A DNA stretch of 64,000 bases from Toxonevra muliebris (GCA_963691655.1 OY829331.1:416501-480500), one strand, 5' to 3'; numbered from the stretch's first letter, positions 1 to 11,790 are shown. Translations and numbers: made by a program. Notes: generated by a model not told the origin, from the letters alone.

Positions 1-121
1 AAATAGGTTTATCGAGGCTTTTAATGGAAACTAATCCAGTCTGAAGGGACAATTGATTAAGCGAGGCATCAAAGTGAAGCATAAGTACTTTTGCAGTCGC
101 ACAATTTTCGGAGAAATCTAT

Positions 122-200
122 AGCCCTATTCACGATTTTGTGCAAATGGTCTAGCATTGCAATGGTGCAAGACCATTTGCACCAAATCGTGAATAGGGCT
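122..200. repeat. Near-perfect palindrome (foldback MITE core)
   Basis: Arms of about 31 bp beginning AGCCCTATTCACGATTT and ending in its complement, around a short loop (about 18 bases). The end motif CCCTATTCA also starts the element at 8005..8560, and GCCCAATTCACTATAAATTG near 24158 resembles it. This suggests one family of small inverted-repeat elements. Confidence 0.75.
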
Positions 201-1590
201 TATATGAATTACAGCTTCATTTGCATTTAAATTTTCTTTGCAAAGGCGATAAGCGTTATATCGAATTTTCATATTAAAATTATGTTTTTTTTTTTTTAAT
301 TTTTGCATGTCACATTGAAATTGATTTTTTAACGAAGACAACAAAGAAACGTTCACAATTTTTTAAAAACCTTCACGTCATATTTCACATGAGAGTCTTT
401 CTTATTCTCCTAGTTGACAATCTACCATTTGTACCACTTACATACATTATTTAAATTTGTGCTATTAGCAGGAATCTTTTTCAACTTACAATTTTTATAT
501 AGCCCCGAAGCGCAAACTGACGATTGTTCATAACACATAATGTGTTAAAAAGGCGTGAAATGGCTTTTGTATAGAATTATATTATTTTGATACCATTTGG
601 AAATTTTAGATTCCATATTGGCTGCTTTTTATTTGGCGTGTCTACATCATAATTTTTTTCAGCCTGTAACGATTCAATCAATGTTTTAGGAGCAGCATAA
701 TCCTGATTTGCATTGTTAGGCATTCTTTTGTTCCATATTTTGGTTTCAAATTTGCCAAAGGTTAAAATAAATTTTTTATAATGATTTTTATTAATTGGCT
801 GTTGTTTCGCTCTTCTTATACTTTTCTTTCTTCTCAGTATTTTTAGGTGTATTTTCTAAGAGTTAAAATTTTGTTTGAGTTTTTTATTTAAACTATTTTC
901 TTCTTTTCGTGAATAGACGGCGTGGCATGCATGCATTTTTTTTCGAAACTGCATGATTGAAAAGTAGTTAATTTTTCTACGTATTCTGTGCAACATCCCT
1001 TTGGACAAATTGCTCCTTTTAGACCCTTTTGCCACTCTTTAATAATAATTAAAAAAAAAAAACATTTTAATCTGATTTCTATTTAAAAAAATTGAATTCA
1101 CCTTTCACTGTGTTTCTTTTTATATGTTGCCTCCCATTCTTTGTCAAATTTTCGCTTTTCTGTATATCTTTTTTGAATTTTCCCTATTATCATTTTGATT
1201 TCATTATACTTCAATAACTCTACTTAGAAAGATAGAGCGTAACCCCTTAATTTTAAAGAAAAACTTAAATTTTTCGAAAAAATATGGTGTTATGAAGTTT
1301 TTGAAAAACTTTGAAGATTCGGAAAAAAAGCTTAAGTTCTAAAATGATTGTCTTTATCAAATTTATTCCAACTTAAAATAATCAAAATAAGTCAAATTAT
1401 TACTAAAAAACTTAAAAATTTTTTTAAGACCATTATTTTAACAAAAAATTAGATAATATTCTTTACATTTATTTTATGATAGACTGACAAACTGAAGAAA
1501 CTAAAAAAAAATAATTTTATTTGCAAATAACACGCATTTAAAAAATTTTTTTTTTTCTTAAGCTAATTCACATAATTCTAATACAAGAAC
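201..1590. other. AT-rich non-coding stretch
   Basis: No reading frame, RNA gene or repeat that I recognise. Long A and T runs; presumably intronic. Confidence 0.6.
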
Positions 1591-1599
1591 CATGGGTGC

Positions 1600-4051
1600 T
1601 TAATTTCTTCCTTTCGGACCACCGTTACATAGAGTTTCGGCTTGCAGTCGAACTAGAATTGGTTCCTGCCGGTCGAAATCCTCGAAAAGCGGTGAGCTTT
1701 GCAAAGAAAGAATTCGCGTTGTTCCTAGACTCGGGACAATAGAGTCAATCGAGGAAACCTCTAATACATTAGGACGAATCTTGGTTGAATACCATGAGAT
1801 GATGTGCCCGGAATATAGGAGTAGACAAGATAAAGCGGTGCCTTGGTGGAACGCTGAGCTTTCAAAACTCCGGAAAAACTTCTGAATGGAGCCCTCAAAT
1901 CTCGGTTGGAAGCGGACTGGACTGCCTACCTTCAGCTGCAAAAAGACTATAAGAACAAGGTGAAATATTAAAAACTGGGCTCTTATAGAAATTTTTGCAG
2001 TGAAAAGGTAGATCAGAAGGGTTCGGCGAGGCTACGCAAAGTTCTTCAAAAGGATTGGACGGCGAAGCTGGACCCACTTCAGAAGCCCGATGGCTCCTAC
2101 ACCAACACCAGGTCATAAGTTAATGAGGCACTCCTTTTAACGCACTTACCGGGTTACAAGGTAGTCATTCGATAACTTTAAGTCCCCTGGACCCGACGGC
2201 ATTTATCCAATCATGCTAAAGCAGGGAGGGACAAATCTTACGAAGGTTTTGGAAAGAATCTTCGTGGCTTGTCTCGCTCACGGATATATTCCACGTCTTT
2301 GGCACTCGGTTAAAGTTGTATTTATCCCTAAACCGGGAAAGGATAACAAGGCTCTACCGAAGCACATCAGGCTGAAGGTTTTGAGTCAAAGCCCTCTCAA
2401 TTCTCGACAACCTGCTAATCAGGGTGAAAAATCCTGTGAATCAGTTCTTCAAGACTGTGTTAGTACAGTTGAACAAGGGGTGGAAGGAGGGAACTACTCC
2501 CTGGAAGTATTTGTCGATATCGAAGGGGTTTTCGACAACGCTACCTTTGACTCGATGTGCTCTTCGGCCAGATAATATGGTGTTGAAGAAATCTCATTCG
2601 CTGGATTCATACCATGCTATTCAAACGGCTGCTTATCACGGGAGAGAAAACGAAGACATTGTCATGGTCGAGGTTGAGAAAGAATACCCCTAAGGGGTGT
2701 ACTCTCTCCTCTTCTATGGCCCTTCATAATGATTTGTAGAATTTTGGAATTCACATTCAAGCGTATGCTGACGATGTGTGCGTACGGGACGGGCCTTACA
2801 GACGGTGTGCATTAAAATGGAAGAAGCCTTGTTCAAGATCGAGGTCTGGTGAGATCTGCAGGGTCTTTCAGTGAATCCTAGTAAAAGCACCTTAGTGCTT
2901 TTTATTAGGAAACGCAAAAAGGATGGCCTGTTACTACTTACGATGAAGGGAGCAACACTACAGTAGTCTTCTGAAGTTAAATATTTAGGGGTAACCTTAG
3001 ATTGCAAACTGTTATGCAAGACGCACTTCGAGCTGAAGGTTTCTCTTGCACTGAAGGCTTTCTGGCAGTGCAGGTGAGCTTTCGGCAAGACTTGGGGTCT
3101 GAATCCAGTTCTGGCATACTGGTTATACATTGCTCTAATGAGACCTATTGTCACGTACGCCTCTGTTGTATGGTGGGGACGAACTTTGGTTAAGTCCACA
3201 GTATCCTCTTTGACCAGGCTTCAGAGATGTGTGTGCCTGGGTATCACTGGTGCAATGTGTACTACATCTGGTGATACCCTCAATGTCTTGCTTGACTTGC
3301 TTCCTCTGGATCTTTAAGTTCGTAAAGAAGCGATGAGAGCGGCCTACAGACTCCGGTTAAATGGAGTCTGGAATGTCGAGGCGGAAATAGGACACAGTCA
3401 GATATACCACCAGTTGTCAGTACAGTGTCCGCTGTCCATGATGCTCGTGGCCAACCATGTGCCTTATATCCGCTTCGGAAGAAGAAATGAAGTCAAGTTC
3501 CCAAAACTATATCAATGGTCCAGAGGTCGTATTCCGGGGTCTCCGTCATGTCTTCTATACCGACGGATCCAAAACCTCAAACGATGCTGGATCTGGTTGG
3601 TAGTTGGACGATGAGAACAAGTACTTTTTTCCCACTGGACAGATGGCGACAGTCTCCTTAACGGAGGTTCCCCCTATCCTGGAGGTAGCGGGCTGGAAGA
3701 TTGAGAGAAGATGGTATGGGAAGTGAATAGGCATCTGCAGTGATAGTCAAGCTGCACTGAAGACCCTTGCAGGGAATAAACTTGCTAATGAAGTTTCTGC
3801 AATTGCACCATGGGTTCCGGAACTATTTTTTGGCGTAAGCTCTTGGGAGGTGATGCGTTGGATCAACGACTTTGTGGGATCTATCCATAAAGAAAGATGG
3901 TCCGGGCTTGACTCCTGCAGAAGCGCAACTTCTTCGTGAGACAGCCTAACAAGAAATCAGCAGAATTTCTTCTGAAACACAGAAGAAAGGACCTGAAAAA
4001 ACTAGTGGGTGTCATTACCGGCCATAACATATGTGGTCACCACATGACTAA
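1600..4051 (+). pseudogene. Degenerate LINE ORF2 (endonuclease end, RT, RNase H, start of C-terminal tail)
   Basis: A decayed non-LTR retrotransposon with landmarks in the right order, in shifting frames. The end of the AP endonuclease (SDHRYIEFR, 1614 on) comes first. RT follows: PGPDGIYP before 2213, VFIPKPGKDN, FVDIEGVFDNATFDSM near 2510-2560, GCTLSPLLW near 2695, and the YADD catalytic motif at 2764..2775. RNase H follows (FYTDGS at 3553..3570, CSDSQAALKTL near 3735). Last is the beginning of the C-terminal tail (LKKLVGVITGH) near 3990-4030. Domain order EN-RT-RNase H fits the R1/LOA/I groups of the Jockey superfamily. It is 5'-truncated inside the endonuclease and carries many stops and frameshifts. 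The copy at 31.7-34.0 kb shares the same SDHRYIEF and DNAT...M signatures. Confidence 0.85.
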
Positions 4052-4444
4052 AAGACTGTCAAAAGTCAAAAACCACGATTTTTGAGTTAATGATGCAGAA
4101 TTATTCATTATATCACGCTTCATATTGTGTAAAAATTTCATATTAATATCTTCAATACTCTGCACGTGCGAATTATAAGATTTCTTCATTTTTCAGCAAA
4201 GTAGGAGTCACTTGAAAACTTTAAATGCGTTTTCTGCAAAATCGGGTTTTTTGAGTAAATGATTTTAGTAAATGAGCGATGTGATAGTTATAAATTATTA
4301 CACTGTATATTTTTTTGTGATCAAAGTTTTTATACAATTTTTCCATTATCTTATTTTAGTTTTTCTTGTGATTGTATAATTTAGAAATGCTATGAATTAA
4401 AAACTTTAAAAATACATGTACTTAATTAATTTTCTTTTTAATAC
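4052..4444. other. AT-rich non-coding stretch
   Basis: Nothing recognised; follows the broken 3' end of the LINE without a clear poly(A) tail. Confidence 0.5.
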
Positions 4445-5478
4445 AACAGAATCCCGATAATTCGTAATCGCTAGGGACCAGCAATTTTTTACGAATTACA
4501 GAGGTTTTCGATTTAACGACATTTCGATTTAACCCTTTCACCCCGAGTTTTTCCTCAAAATCTGGTTGAGTTTCTTCAATTTTATGCAAATATTAAATAA
4601 ATTTAAAAAAATAATATGTCCAGGACTCTTAATCCTTACAGTTATCTTAAGTTTTCCAATGGGGCATAAGGTCTGCTATAACCTGTGTAACCAGGAATTA
4701 TAGCAAAGCCAATTTACGGTGATAACACTGCATGTATACAATCCACTTATTGACAGTCAGGATCAGTGTTTTAAAGAAAACTCAAAGAAAATGGAAACCG
4801 TATCTCCCATTTTACTTAAGTTTTCGAACATTATTGGGATATACAATCCCAGGGTTAACGAGGTTAAAATAAGAAAAATACGAATTAACGGTTTTGTAGT
4901 TTAAGGCTCTTCTCGTGTATCTTGTCAACCACGAAAAACACAAAAAATTCCTTAAAAAAGTGAACTTAGCTATCTACGATGCTTGATTTTTTCCGAATCA
5001 TAGTTCCATAGAATATTGCTTTGCATTACGAATTATAAGAGGTTGTCAACAACCAATTTCGATTTATAAGAGGTTAAACAGACCTTGTATTAAAAAAAAT
5101 ACAAATTAGCGAGGGGACCAAAATGTGTAGAATTTTTGCGAATTAAAGCGATTTTTTCAAGGGGCCAGCCAAGGCGGATTTAACATCGTGGTAGCAGCGT
5201 TACAACAAGTACAACGTAGCAATAACAACACGCTACTTTGTTGTTGCTAAAAATCGTAATTGTCAAAAGCACAAGAACAAATGCATGGAAAACAAAAAAA
5301 AAACAAAGATTTTGACATTTAAGATTATCTTTTTTAGGAGACTATGAAAATTAAATCTAGAGGTTAATTTTTCAAAGTCATGACTTAAGTTCATGTTAAT
5401 TTCGTTATTTGAAGTTATATATAAACAGGTTAATGAACAAATGTAGTCATCACAACAACAATGTATATAGAGACGGGC

Positions 5479-5527
5479 AAATCAGACGGCCGTTTCGGAA
5501 TCCGCCACAATTCCTCATCAGTGATCT
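5479..5527 (-). ncRNA. Hammerhead ribozyme motif (inverted partial monomer)
   Basis: On the minus strand: stem I strand AGATCA, CTGATGA core, stem II GGAAT/ATTCC, GAAA, short stem III ACGG/CCGT, GTC cleavage triplet, stem I partner TGATTT. All invariant core bases are present. Confidence 0.8.
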
Positions 5528-5869
5528 TGATGACTTTGAAAAATTAACCTCTAGATTTAATTTTCATAGTCTCCTAAAAAACTATCATGAACTGATCGAA
5601 TGGGGACCGTTCAGAAAAAATGACACCTAGAATCATTTTCTCACACACACACACACTCTCCCATGTACTAGACTTTCAAATAACGAACTGTTATGCAGAC
5701 TAGCTACGATGGGAAAAAAACAACAACATAAGTGTATAGAACGGTAGTGGTAGTTTCTTTCAATATCTCTATTCAGTGAAGATATTTGGAATCAAATCCA
5801 TAATTCTGGGTTATGATTTCAAATATTAGTAGCTTATATAGGATATTGAAAGATTAAGAACTACCACTA

Positions 5870-5918
5870 AGATCACTGATGAGGAATTGTGGCGGATTCC
5901 GAAACGGCCGTCTGATTT
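5870..5918 (+). ncRNA. Hammerhead ribozyme motif (array 1, monomer 1)
   Basis: Type I layout: stem I 5870..5875 (AGATCA) pairs with 5913..5918 (TGATTT, one G-U). CTGATGA at 5876..5882. Stem II GGAAT 5883..5887 pairs with ATTCC 5896..5900. GAA at 5901..5903. Stem III is the palindrome ACGGCCGT at 5904..5911, and cleavage is expected after C5912 of GTC. Stem III is too short for a stable single hairpin, as in other hammerheads that work best as dimers in which two copies share the palindrome. The core is complete; activity is inferred. Confidence 0.85.
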
Positions 5919-6355
5919 GCCCGTCTCTATATACATTGTTGTTGTGATGACTACATTTGTTCATTAACCTGTTTATATATAACTTCAAATAACGAAATTA
6001 ACATGAACTTAAGTCATGACTTTGAAAAATTAACCTATAGATTTAATTTTCATAGTCTCCTAAAAAACTATCATGAACTGATCGAATGGGGACCGTTCAG
6101 AAAAAATGACACCTAGAATCATTTTCTCACACACACACACACTCTCCCATGTACTAGACTTTCAAATAACGAACTGTTATGCAGACTAGCTACGATGGGA
6201 AAAAAACAACAACATAAGTGTATAGAACGGTAGTGGTAGTTTCTTTCAATATCTCTATTCAGTGAAGATATTTGGAATCAAATCCATAATTCTGGGTTAT
6301 GATTTCAAATATTAGTAGCTTATATAGGATATTGAAAGATTAAGAACTACCACTA

Positions 6356-6404
6356 AGATCACTGATGAGGAACTGTGGCGGATTCCGAAACGGCCGTCTG
6401 ATTT
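6356..6404 (+). ncRNA. Hammerhead ribozyme motif (array 1, monomer 2)
   Basis: Exactly 486 bp from the previous copy. Same core; one change (T to C) breaks the loop-closing pair of stem II (GGAAC against ATTCC). Confidence 0.8.
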
Positions 6405-6841
6405 GCCCGTCTCTATATACATTGTTGTTGTGATGACTACATTTGTTCATTAACCTGTTTATATATAACTTCAAATAACGAAATTAACATGAACTTAAGT
6501 CATGACTTTGAAAAATTAACCTCTAGATTTAATTTTCATAGTCTCCTAAAAAACTATCATGAACTGATCGAATGGGGACCGTTCAGAAAAAATGACACCT
6601 AGAATCATTTTCTCACACACACACACACTCTCCCATGTACTAGACTTTCAAATAACGAACTGTTATGCAGACTAGCTACGATGGGAAAAAAACAACAACA
6701 TAAGTGTATAGAACGGTAGTGGTAGTTTCTTTCAATATCTCTATTCAGTGAAGATATTTGGAATCAAATCCATAATTCTGGGTTATGATTTCAAATATTA
6801 GTAGCTTATATAGGATATTGAAAGATTAAGAACTACCACTA

Positions 6842-6890
6842 AGATCACTGATGAAGAATTGTGGCGGATTCCGAAACGGCCGTCTGATTT
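6842..6890 (+). ncRNA. Hammerhead ribozyme motif (array 1, monomer 3)
   Basis: Again 486 bp on. The first base of stem II is changed (AGAAT against ATTCC), which disrupts the normally conserved pair next to the CTGATGA core. This copy is probably weaker or inactive. Confidence 0.75.
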
Positions 6891-7044
6891 GCCCGTCTCT
6901 ATAAGATTATCTTCATATAAAAAAAATTAGAGAAGAAGAAGACAGAGCTGACGCTGCTATCACCTGTTATAATTTCGCCATGGAGCCAGCAGTTTGTTAC
7001 GAATTATTGAGATTTTCGAAATATCGGGGTACGATTCTACCGCA

Positions 7045-8004
7045 TATTTGTGTTTAACACTTTCATGAAGAAAAAATGTAGAGCTTTTTAAAAGAAAATA
7101 CTCGTTTTTTCTTCATTTTAGCGGATTTTAAAAAGCAAAAGTTGGCCACACTGGTCAGGCTACATGCTTTTAGTGAAACAACTTTTTTGGCTGTTTGAGG
7201 TCTCTATAAGATTATAACAAAACAGAAGTAATGAGTTTTTGAATATAACACATTGACACATGTTCCAAAACTTTGATGGGCCAATATTCGTAAACCGTTA
7301 GAGATTCCAAATACTTATTTTCATATTCTTATACCCTAAAATTTGTCCTGCCGTTTTACAAAAAATTATCTAAGTCGAAGCAGTGTCTAAACCAATTTCC
7401 GCTTAAGTATTACAAATCTAAAAACAGTTAAATTTCAAACTTCATACAGAAAGGAAACCTTCCTTAATTTACGTCACCAATGATATCGGCGCGCTACCTG
7501 CCGCCGGTCCAAAAATTACACTTCGCCGCCGCCGGTTAAACCGCCCCATCGGCGCAGGGCTCTATTTTTAAGTTTGTCTTACAACATTTGCTGTTAGAAA
7601 TGTTAAATTTTACCAGAAAAATAATGCATGGTGCCAACGAAAGAGTTTGCATCTTGATCTTAAAAATTGTGCGACAAATTGTTATTCCCTCATTCAGCTT
7701 TTTACTTTTTACCAAATGTTTCTAATTTAAATCATATTTTTCAGATAAGCTACATACATAATGAATTTACTAATATTTTGTTCAAAAACCGGGCGTAATA
7801 ACGAAAATCTATGTACGCCATCAAGATTAGGTGTTATAAGTTTCACGAGTTATTTAGAAATGCAAGTAAGGAACCTCGCGATATTAAGCCTTAATTTCAC
7901 AAGTAGCGTAAGAAGAATATAGAAGTAGAATCCTCTCATTCGTGTATAAATAAAACAAGCACAATATGAGTGGATGTAGAAATATTATTATAATTCAACT
8001 ATTG
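7045..8004. other. Non-coding stretch with a GC-rich island
   Basis: Mostly AT-rich with no coding signal. An 80-bp island at about 7482..7562 (GGCGCGC, GCCGCCGG, CGCCGCCGCCGG) stands out sharply from the surrounding base composition; I do not recognise it. Confidence 0.5.
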
Positions 8005-8560
8005 CCCTATTCAGTTTATAAAATAAAGTGCTGAGTAACGGGGTAAAAAAGTAATAATATACCGTAGAAAGTGAACACATCTAACATTGAAATAGTGCAC
8101 TCTAGTGTAAATATCAGTCATCTGTTTTTTTTTTCTGCGATATATGTTACCAATCTAAAGAGCCGTTTAGACGGGCGAGTATGTCCGAATAGGCAATCGA
8201 ATCGACATGTACGATGAAAATATTAACTTTATGTTCACACGGTGGAGCTTGTTAAAGCAGATAATTTCAACTTTTCTTGTGCGTATCAGATGGCTTCTAG
8301 TGATTCCGAGCAAATATTTCGTGCTGAACACGAATCCCATGACGTCACTCTTTCGAGAAAAAAGAGGTTGAAACCCCTAAAAAAGCGCTTTTGGCCACTT
8401 TTGAATAACTGTGGAGCTGGTTTTAGTCAAAACCAAAGTAAATGTATAAAGTGGGGCTAAAAACAAGTGCGGTATATTTTGTTATTTGAAAGTAGTTTTG
8501 TTTTACACTTTTAATCTGTTACTCCGTTAACAAGCACTTTACCCTAAAGAGTGAATAGGG
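8005..8560. mobile_element. Non-autonomous inverted-repeat element (MITE)
   Basis: Left end CCCTATTCA followed by AAAGTGCT, TAACGG and GTAA; the right end read on the other strand has the same words in the same order and spacing. The 72-codon open frame within (8242..8460) is not a recognised protein. Its DNA is closely similar to about 57090..57290 inside the Transib element, so it is shared repeat sequence rather than a gene. Confidence 0.65.
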
Positions 8561-9555
8561 AATATATGTATATCTGGTGATAAATACTCGTACTATTCTA
8601 TGGGAGATCGCTTAACCCTCTAGTAGGTCAATTTTTTCAGCATTAAACAATATGAGGATTGGTTGCTTTTAATGTATAAAACTCAGAAATGAAGTGGAAA
8701 ATAGAATTGGAGTCATTATTTTTGTTCCTAGTACTTTTTCAACTCCAACCAACAACCGTGAGTATTTTTTATTTATAATTAAAATTAACGCAAATAATTT
8801 TAATATCACCCAAAATAATTTTTTTTCCTAAATTACTCGAAATCTGACCTTCGACTATCAAAACGAAACAACGCAAAGAGTACTGAAGCTAAGCAACGAG
8901 TAGCTCCGGTATTCGTCTATCGAATGAGCACCATGAATACACATAAAAAATTTTGAACGGCTTTTAAATTGAATTAAGCTGTTGCCCGTCTGGAGATGGC
9001 CCTGTCTACTAGAGGGTTAAGCAAACAGTGTGAGTGTTGTAAACATTCCAGAAGTTTTTTCCTGAATGAAAAGAGAAATCGCCCTTTAAAGGATTATATT
9101 CAACCCGGGGTATTCTGTATACATTTATGTACATAATATTCAAATATATATACATACAATAAGAAATAATATGTATATAATAAAAATATATATTATATAT
9201 ACATATATGTACAACTATATAACACTAGTTAGTATTTTTTGTCAATGTAAGTACGTGCCGTTGGTGCTGGTGATGTGTAGACTGCATGTGTTGGCATACA
9301 ATAACGAAATGGCGGTGGACCAACACTCGCAGCAGTTCCTTCTGCAGTTGATTTCAATGATGTGTCCATATCAGCATTAGACAACGCTGATGCAACGCTT
9401 CCTCTTCCACCTACAATACCATTTGCTACCATTTCGTCTTTTGCACCTTCCCCATCTTTTTTATCCTTATATTTATCCTTTTTGTCATGTTTCCGTAACT
9501 ATAAGGCATACATTTTATATATATATACAACAGAAAAAGGTTAAATATATACATT

Positions 9556-9597
<42 letters not shown>

Positions 9598-10474
9598 ATT
9601 ATTCCGTCCCGATGGTCAACATGAAAGGAAGTGATAGAGGAGGCCTATAAAAGTAAAAAATTCTATGAAACAGAAGAGGCAGCCTATTCTCACTGCCATA
9701 GAGGGCTACAAATTTGTGTGCCCTGTTCCCTTTTTTTTCGCCATAACCTCTAAAGATGACAACCAAAGAACACAATTTTCATTAACACAATTTATACTGT
9801 ATGATATATGTATTATATTGATCTGATTTAAATTTCAAAGTTTGCATTCAAAAACTCAAAAATCTAACTTTAACCTTTTCATGCCCGAATTGCAATGGGG
9901 TTTGATAGAAACCTTTTGTACTGAAATTATGGTTAGACTTCCACAAACATCACACTAAATTTCATCCCTCTATATTGATTTGTTTGTCCTTCATTAAAGG
10001 TTAAAAAATATAGCTATGGAGCTGGAGACAATAGCTGAATAACCCTTTTTCTCCAATCTTTTTATTTCCATATTTTCTTGTCTTTTAAAAACATATTTTA
10101 TAATAAAAATTTCCGCTTGTTTATGAAAAATTTTTGCACTTAGGTTTTTGACTTGACTTCAAAGACAAAAATTATAAAAAAATTGGCATAAGCAGAAAAT
10201 TTCAAATATTCGGCTACAAGAAACCGTGAAGAATACCTAAATAATATTATTAATAATAAACTTTGGCTAAACACCTATTTTATGCCACATTATAGTGAAT
10301 GTTGCCTATAGGAAACATCGGGCATGAAAGGGTTAAAACCTTTTCATTCGAACTTTTACGTACTACGTCAGTATATTTATTATTAAATAATAAATATTTA
10401 GGTATCTTCTCGCACAAAATAAAATTTTTATGTGATAAAAGCAACTTTTCCATATAAATTAGATTCATTGATTA
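8561..10474. other. Non-coding AT-rich stretch
   Basis: No gene seen. The short open frames between 9171 and 9600 overlap in several frames and run into a microsatellite; I do not consider them genes. Confidence 0.5.
9559..9595. repeat. (AT)n microsatellite
   Basis: About 18 uninterrupted AT units. Confidence 0.95.
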
Positions 10475-10526
10475 CGTTCAGAAGACGCAGCTGTTGCCCA
10501 ACAGAGGAGAGCGTGTCTTCTGAACG
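10475..10526. repeat. Hairpin with 12-bp perfect arms
   Basis: CGTTCAGAAGAC at 10475..10486 is complementary to GTCTTCTGAACG at 10515..10526, with a 28-base loop. It lies 67 bp outside the Transib end at 10593. Confidence 0.7.
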
Positions 10527-10592
10527 CGTACTTGTGTGTTTTTGGTCAGCACAACTGTTTGCACTTGTTTCCCAAAAATTGGACAGACGATG

Positions 10593-11524
10593 CACAGTGT
10601 CGCGTCTCCATATAACCTGTGGCCAAAAATAGTAAACGTTCTTCAATCTCTATGAAACTTTGCAAATGTTGTTTTTTGGTCAAAGTAAAGTTCGAAAGAA
10701 AAAATTGTAAAAATTGGCGCACTGCCACGCCCACCTCCCATCCGAATGAAACACTCATTTTGAAAAAAACATACTTAATATAAACACCAGAATGCTCAAC
10801 TGTGTGAAGTTATAGCGGTAACAATGTTTATTATAAGGAAAATGGGCGGGCTGCCACGCCTACTTTAAAAAATACATCTAACTTCCTAATAAATGGCACC
10901 AAAAGTATAAAACATGGCACAGGATGTTATAAAACAACTTTTTAATCTTCTACTAAGTATAAACAGGCAACCACGCTCACTTTACAAAATAGCTATTGGT
11001 TATAAAATAATGATACATCATTATAATAACTATTAACTATTCTATTACAACTTTTTCCGTTATATAACGAAATTTATTAATTTACATTTGAAGGTATAAA
11101 AAATAAGCTACTCGTTTTCGCTTTCTGAATCATAACTAAATGATTAGTCGTTTAAAGTTAAATTTCCAAAATCTATTACCGGAATAAAAAAAAAGTATAA
11201 AAAACGCTTTCTTCTTGTGTTTCTTCAATTAAAATATACTTTGAAATATCTTCGTTAATTGTATGTTTCGTTGAATGAATTTTTCTATGAGCAGAAATAA
11301 TTGGCTCCGAAGAAAGTAACATAGTTACTAATATATTCCTATTAGAGGATTCCCGACAATCGTGTATTATTTAAGCGAAACTTTCGAATTTCCTTAAGTC
11401 TTGCTTCAAGTACATCTTCTGAAAGCATTCCGATTGGAATGCTAAAATATTTAATAATATCCAACCCGTATATTAATATTTTGTGTACTGTTGCACGCAT
11501 GGTATACCAAAAATAGTTTTCCAT
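10593..11524 (-). mobile_element. Transib (RAG1-like) transposon remnant, 3' part
   Basis: The terminus at 10593 begins with the heptamer CACAGTG (10593..10599). A 23-bp spacer follows (10600..10622), then CCAAAAATA (10623..10631), the order of a 23-type recombination signal. The spacer shares CGTCTCCATATAA (with small differences) with the right end of the copy at 55405..62340. On the minus strand, 11524..11342 reads TVHKILIYGLDIIKYFSIPI then GMLSEDVLEARLKEIRKFR. This resembles the C-terminal part of Transib transposases and RAG1 around the third catalytic acidic residue (the Glu of LSE). A probable C-terminal end, YDSESENE-stop, is near 11108 after a frame break. Orientation of coding and terminus agrees with the second copy. 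The other terminus was not found. Confidence 0.7.
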
Positions 11525-11790
11525 TAACTAAACTATACCATACTTTAATGCAGGGATGACTAGCTAGAAACTAATATAGCTCACTGAGAATCATCATCAT
11601 TACCTACATATTCTTCGTTGAAAACTTACTTCATCTTTATACACCTGATATTCTCCGCCCTTCCTAAAACTTAAATATTCATATTTTCTTACCAGAACTT
11701 AACAACAATAAGATAACTTACTCAAATGTCTTTGATTTCGCTTAAATCGAAACAAGACTGAAGCTACGCAAATGCTTGATTTCGAAAATT

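Larger units (their letters stand above)
5332..6902. mobile_element. Hammerhead-ribozyme retrozyme array 1 (486-bp monomers)
   Basis: About 2.8 direct monomers of exactly 486 bp (the same phrase starts at 5581, 6067 and 6553), preceded by a partial monomer in inverted orientation (5332..5528). The whole block is flanked by a direct repeat AAGATTATCTT (5321..5331 and 6903..6913), which looks like a target-site duplication. Monomers within the array differ by only a few bases. Each holds a (CA)n run, an inverted repeat built on AGTGGTAGTTTC/ACTACCACT, and a hammerhead motif. No protein is encoded. The features fit metazoan retrozymes, which are non-autonomous and copied by another element's reverse transcriptase. 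A foldback element or plain satellite is the alternative. Confidence 0.75.
4447..7041. mobile_element. Old pogo/Tc1-like non-coding element, split by the hammerhead array
   Basis: The left end reads CAGAATCCCGATAATTCG and the right end, on the opposite strand, GTAGAATCGTACCCCGATA with AATTCGTAAC further in. Both contain related blocks (gggaccagc/ggagccagc, acgaatta) in inverted orientation. A similar start, CAGTAGAATCGCGATAATTC, occurs at 29186. Such CAGTAGAATC ends resemble those of pogo-type Tc1/mariner elements. The 486-bp hammerhead array with its own target duplication sits inside it. No transposase is left. Ends are approximate. Confidence 0.4.

Noticed and set aside
5332..6902. Foldback or Mutator-type DNA transposon as explanation of the inverted start and 11-bp flanking repeat
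   Set aside because: The other two copies end at different points of the monomer and lack a common inverted terminus; kept only as an alternative.
5332..6902. CRISPR-like array
   Set aside because: Repeat units are 486 bp with no spacers, and the genome is eukaryotic.
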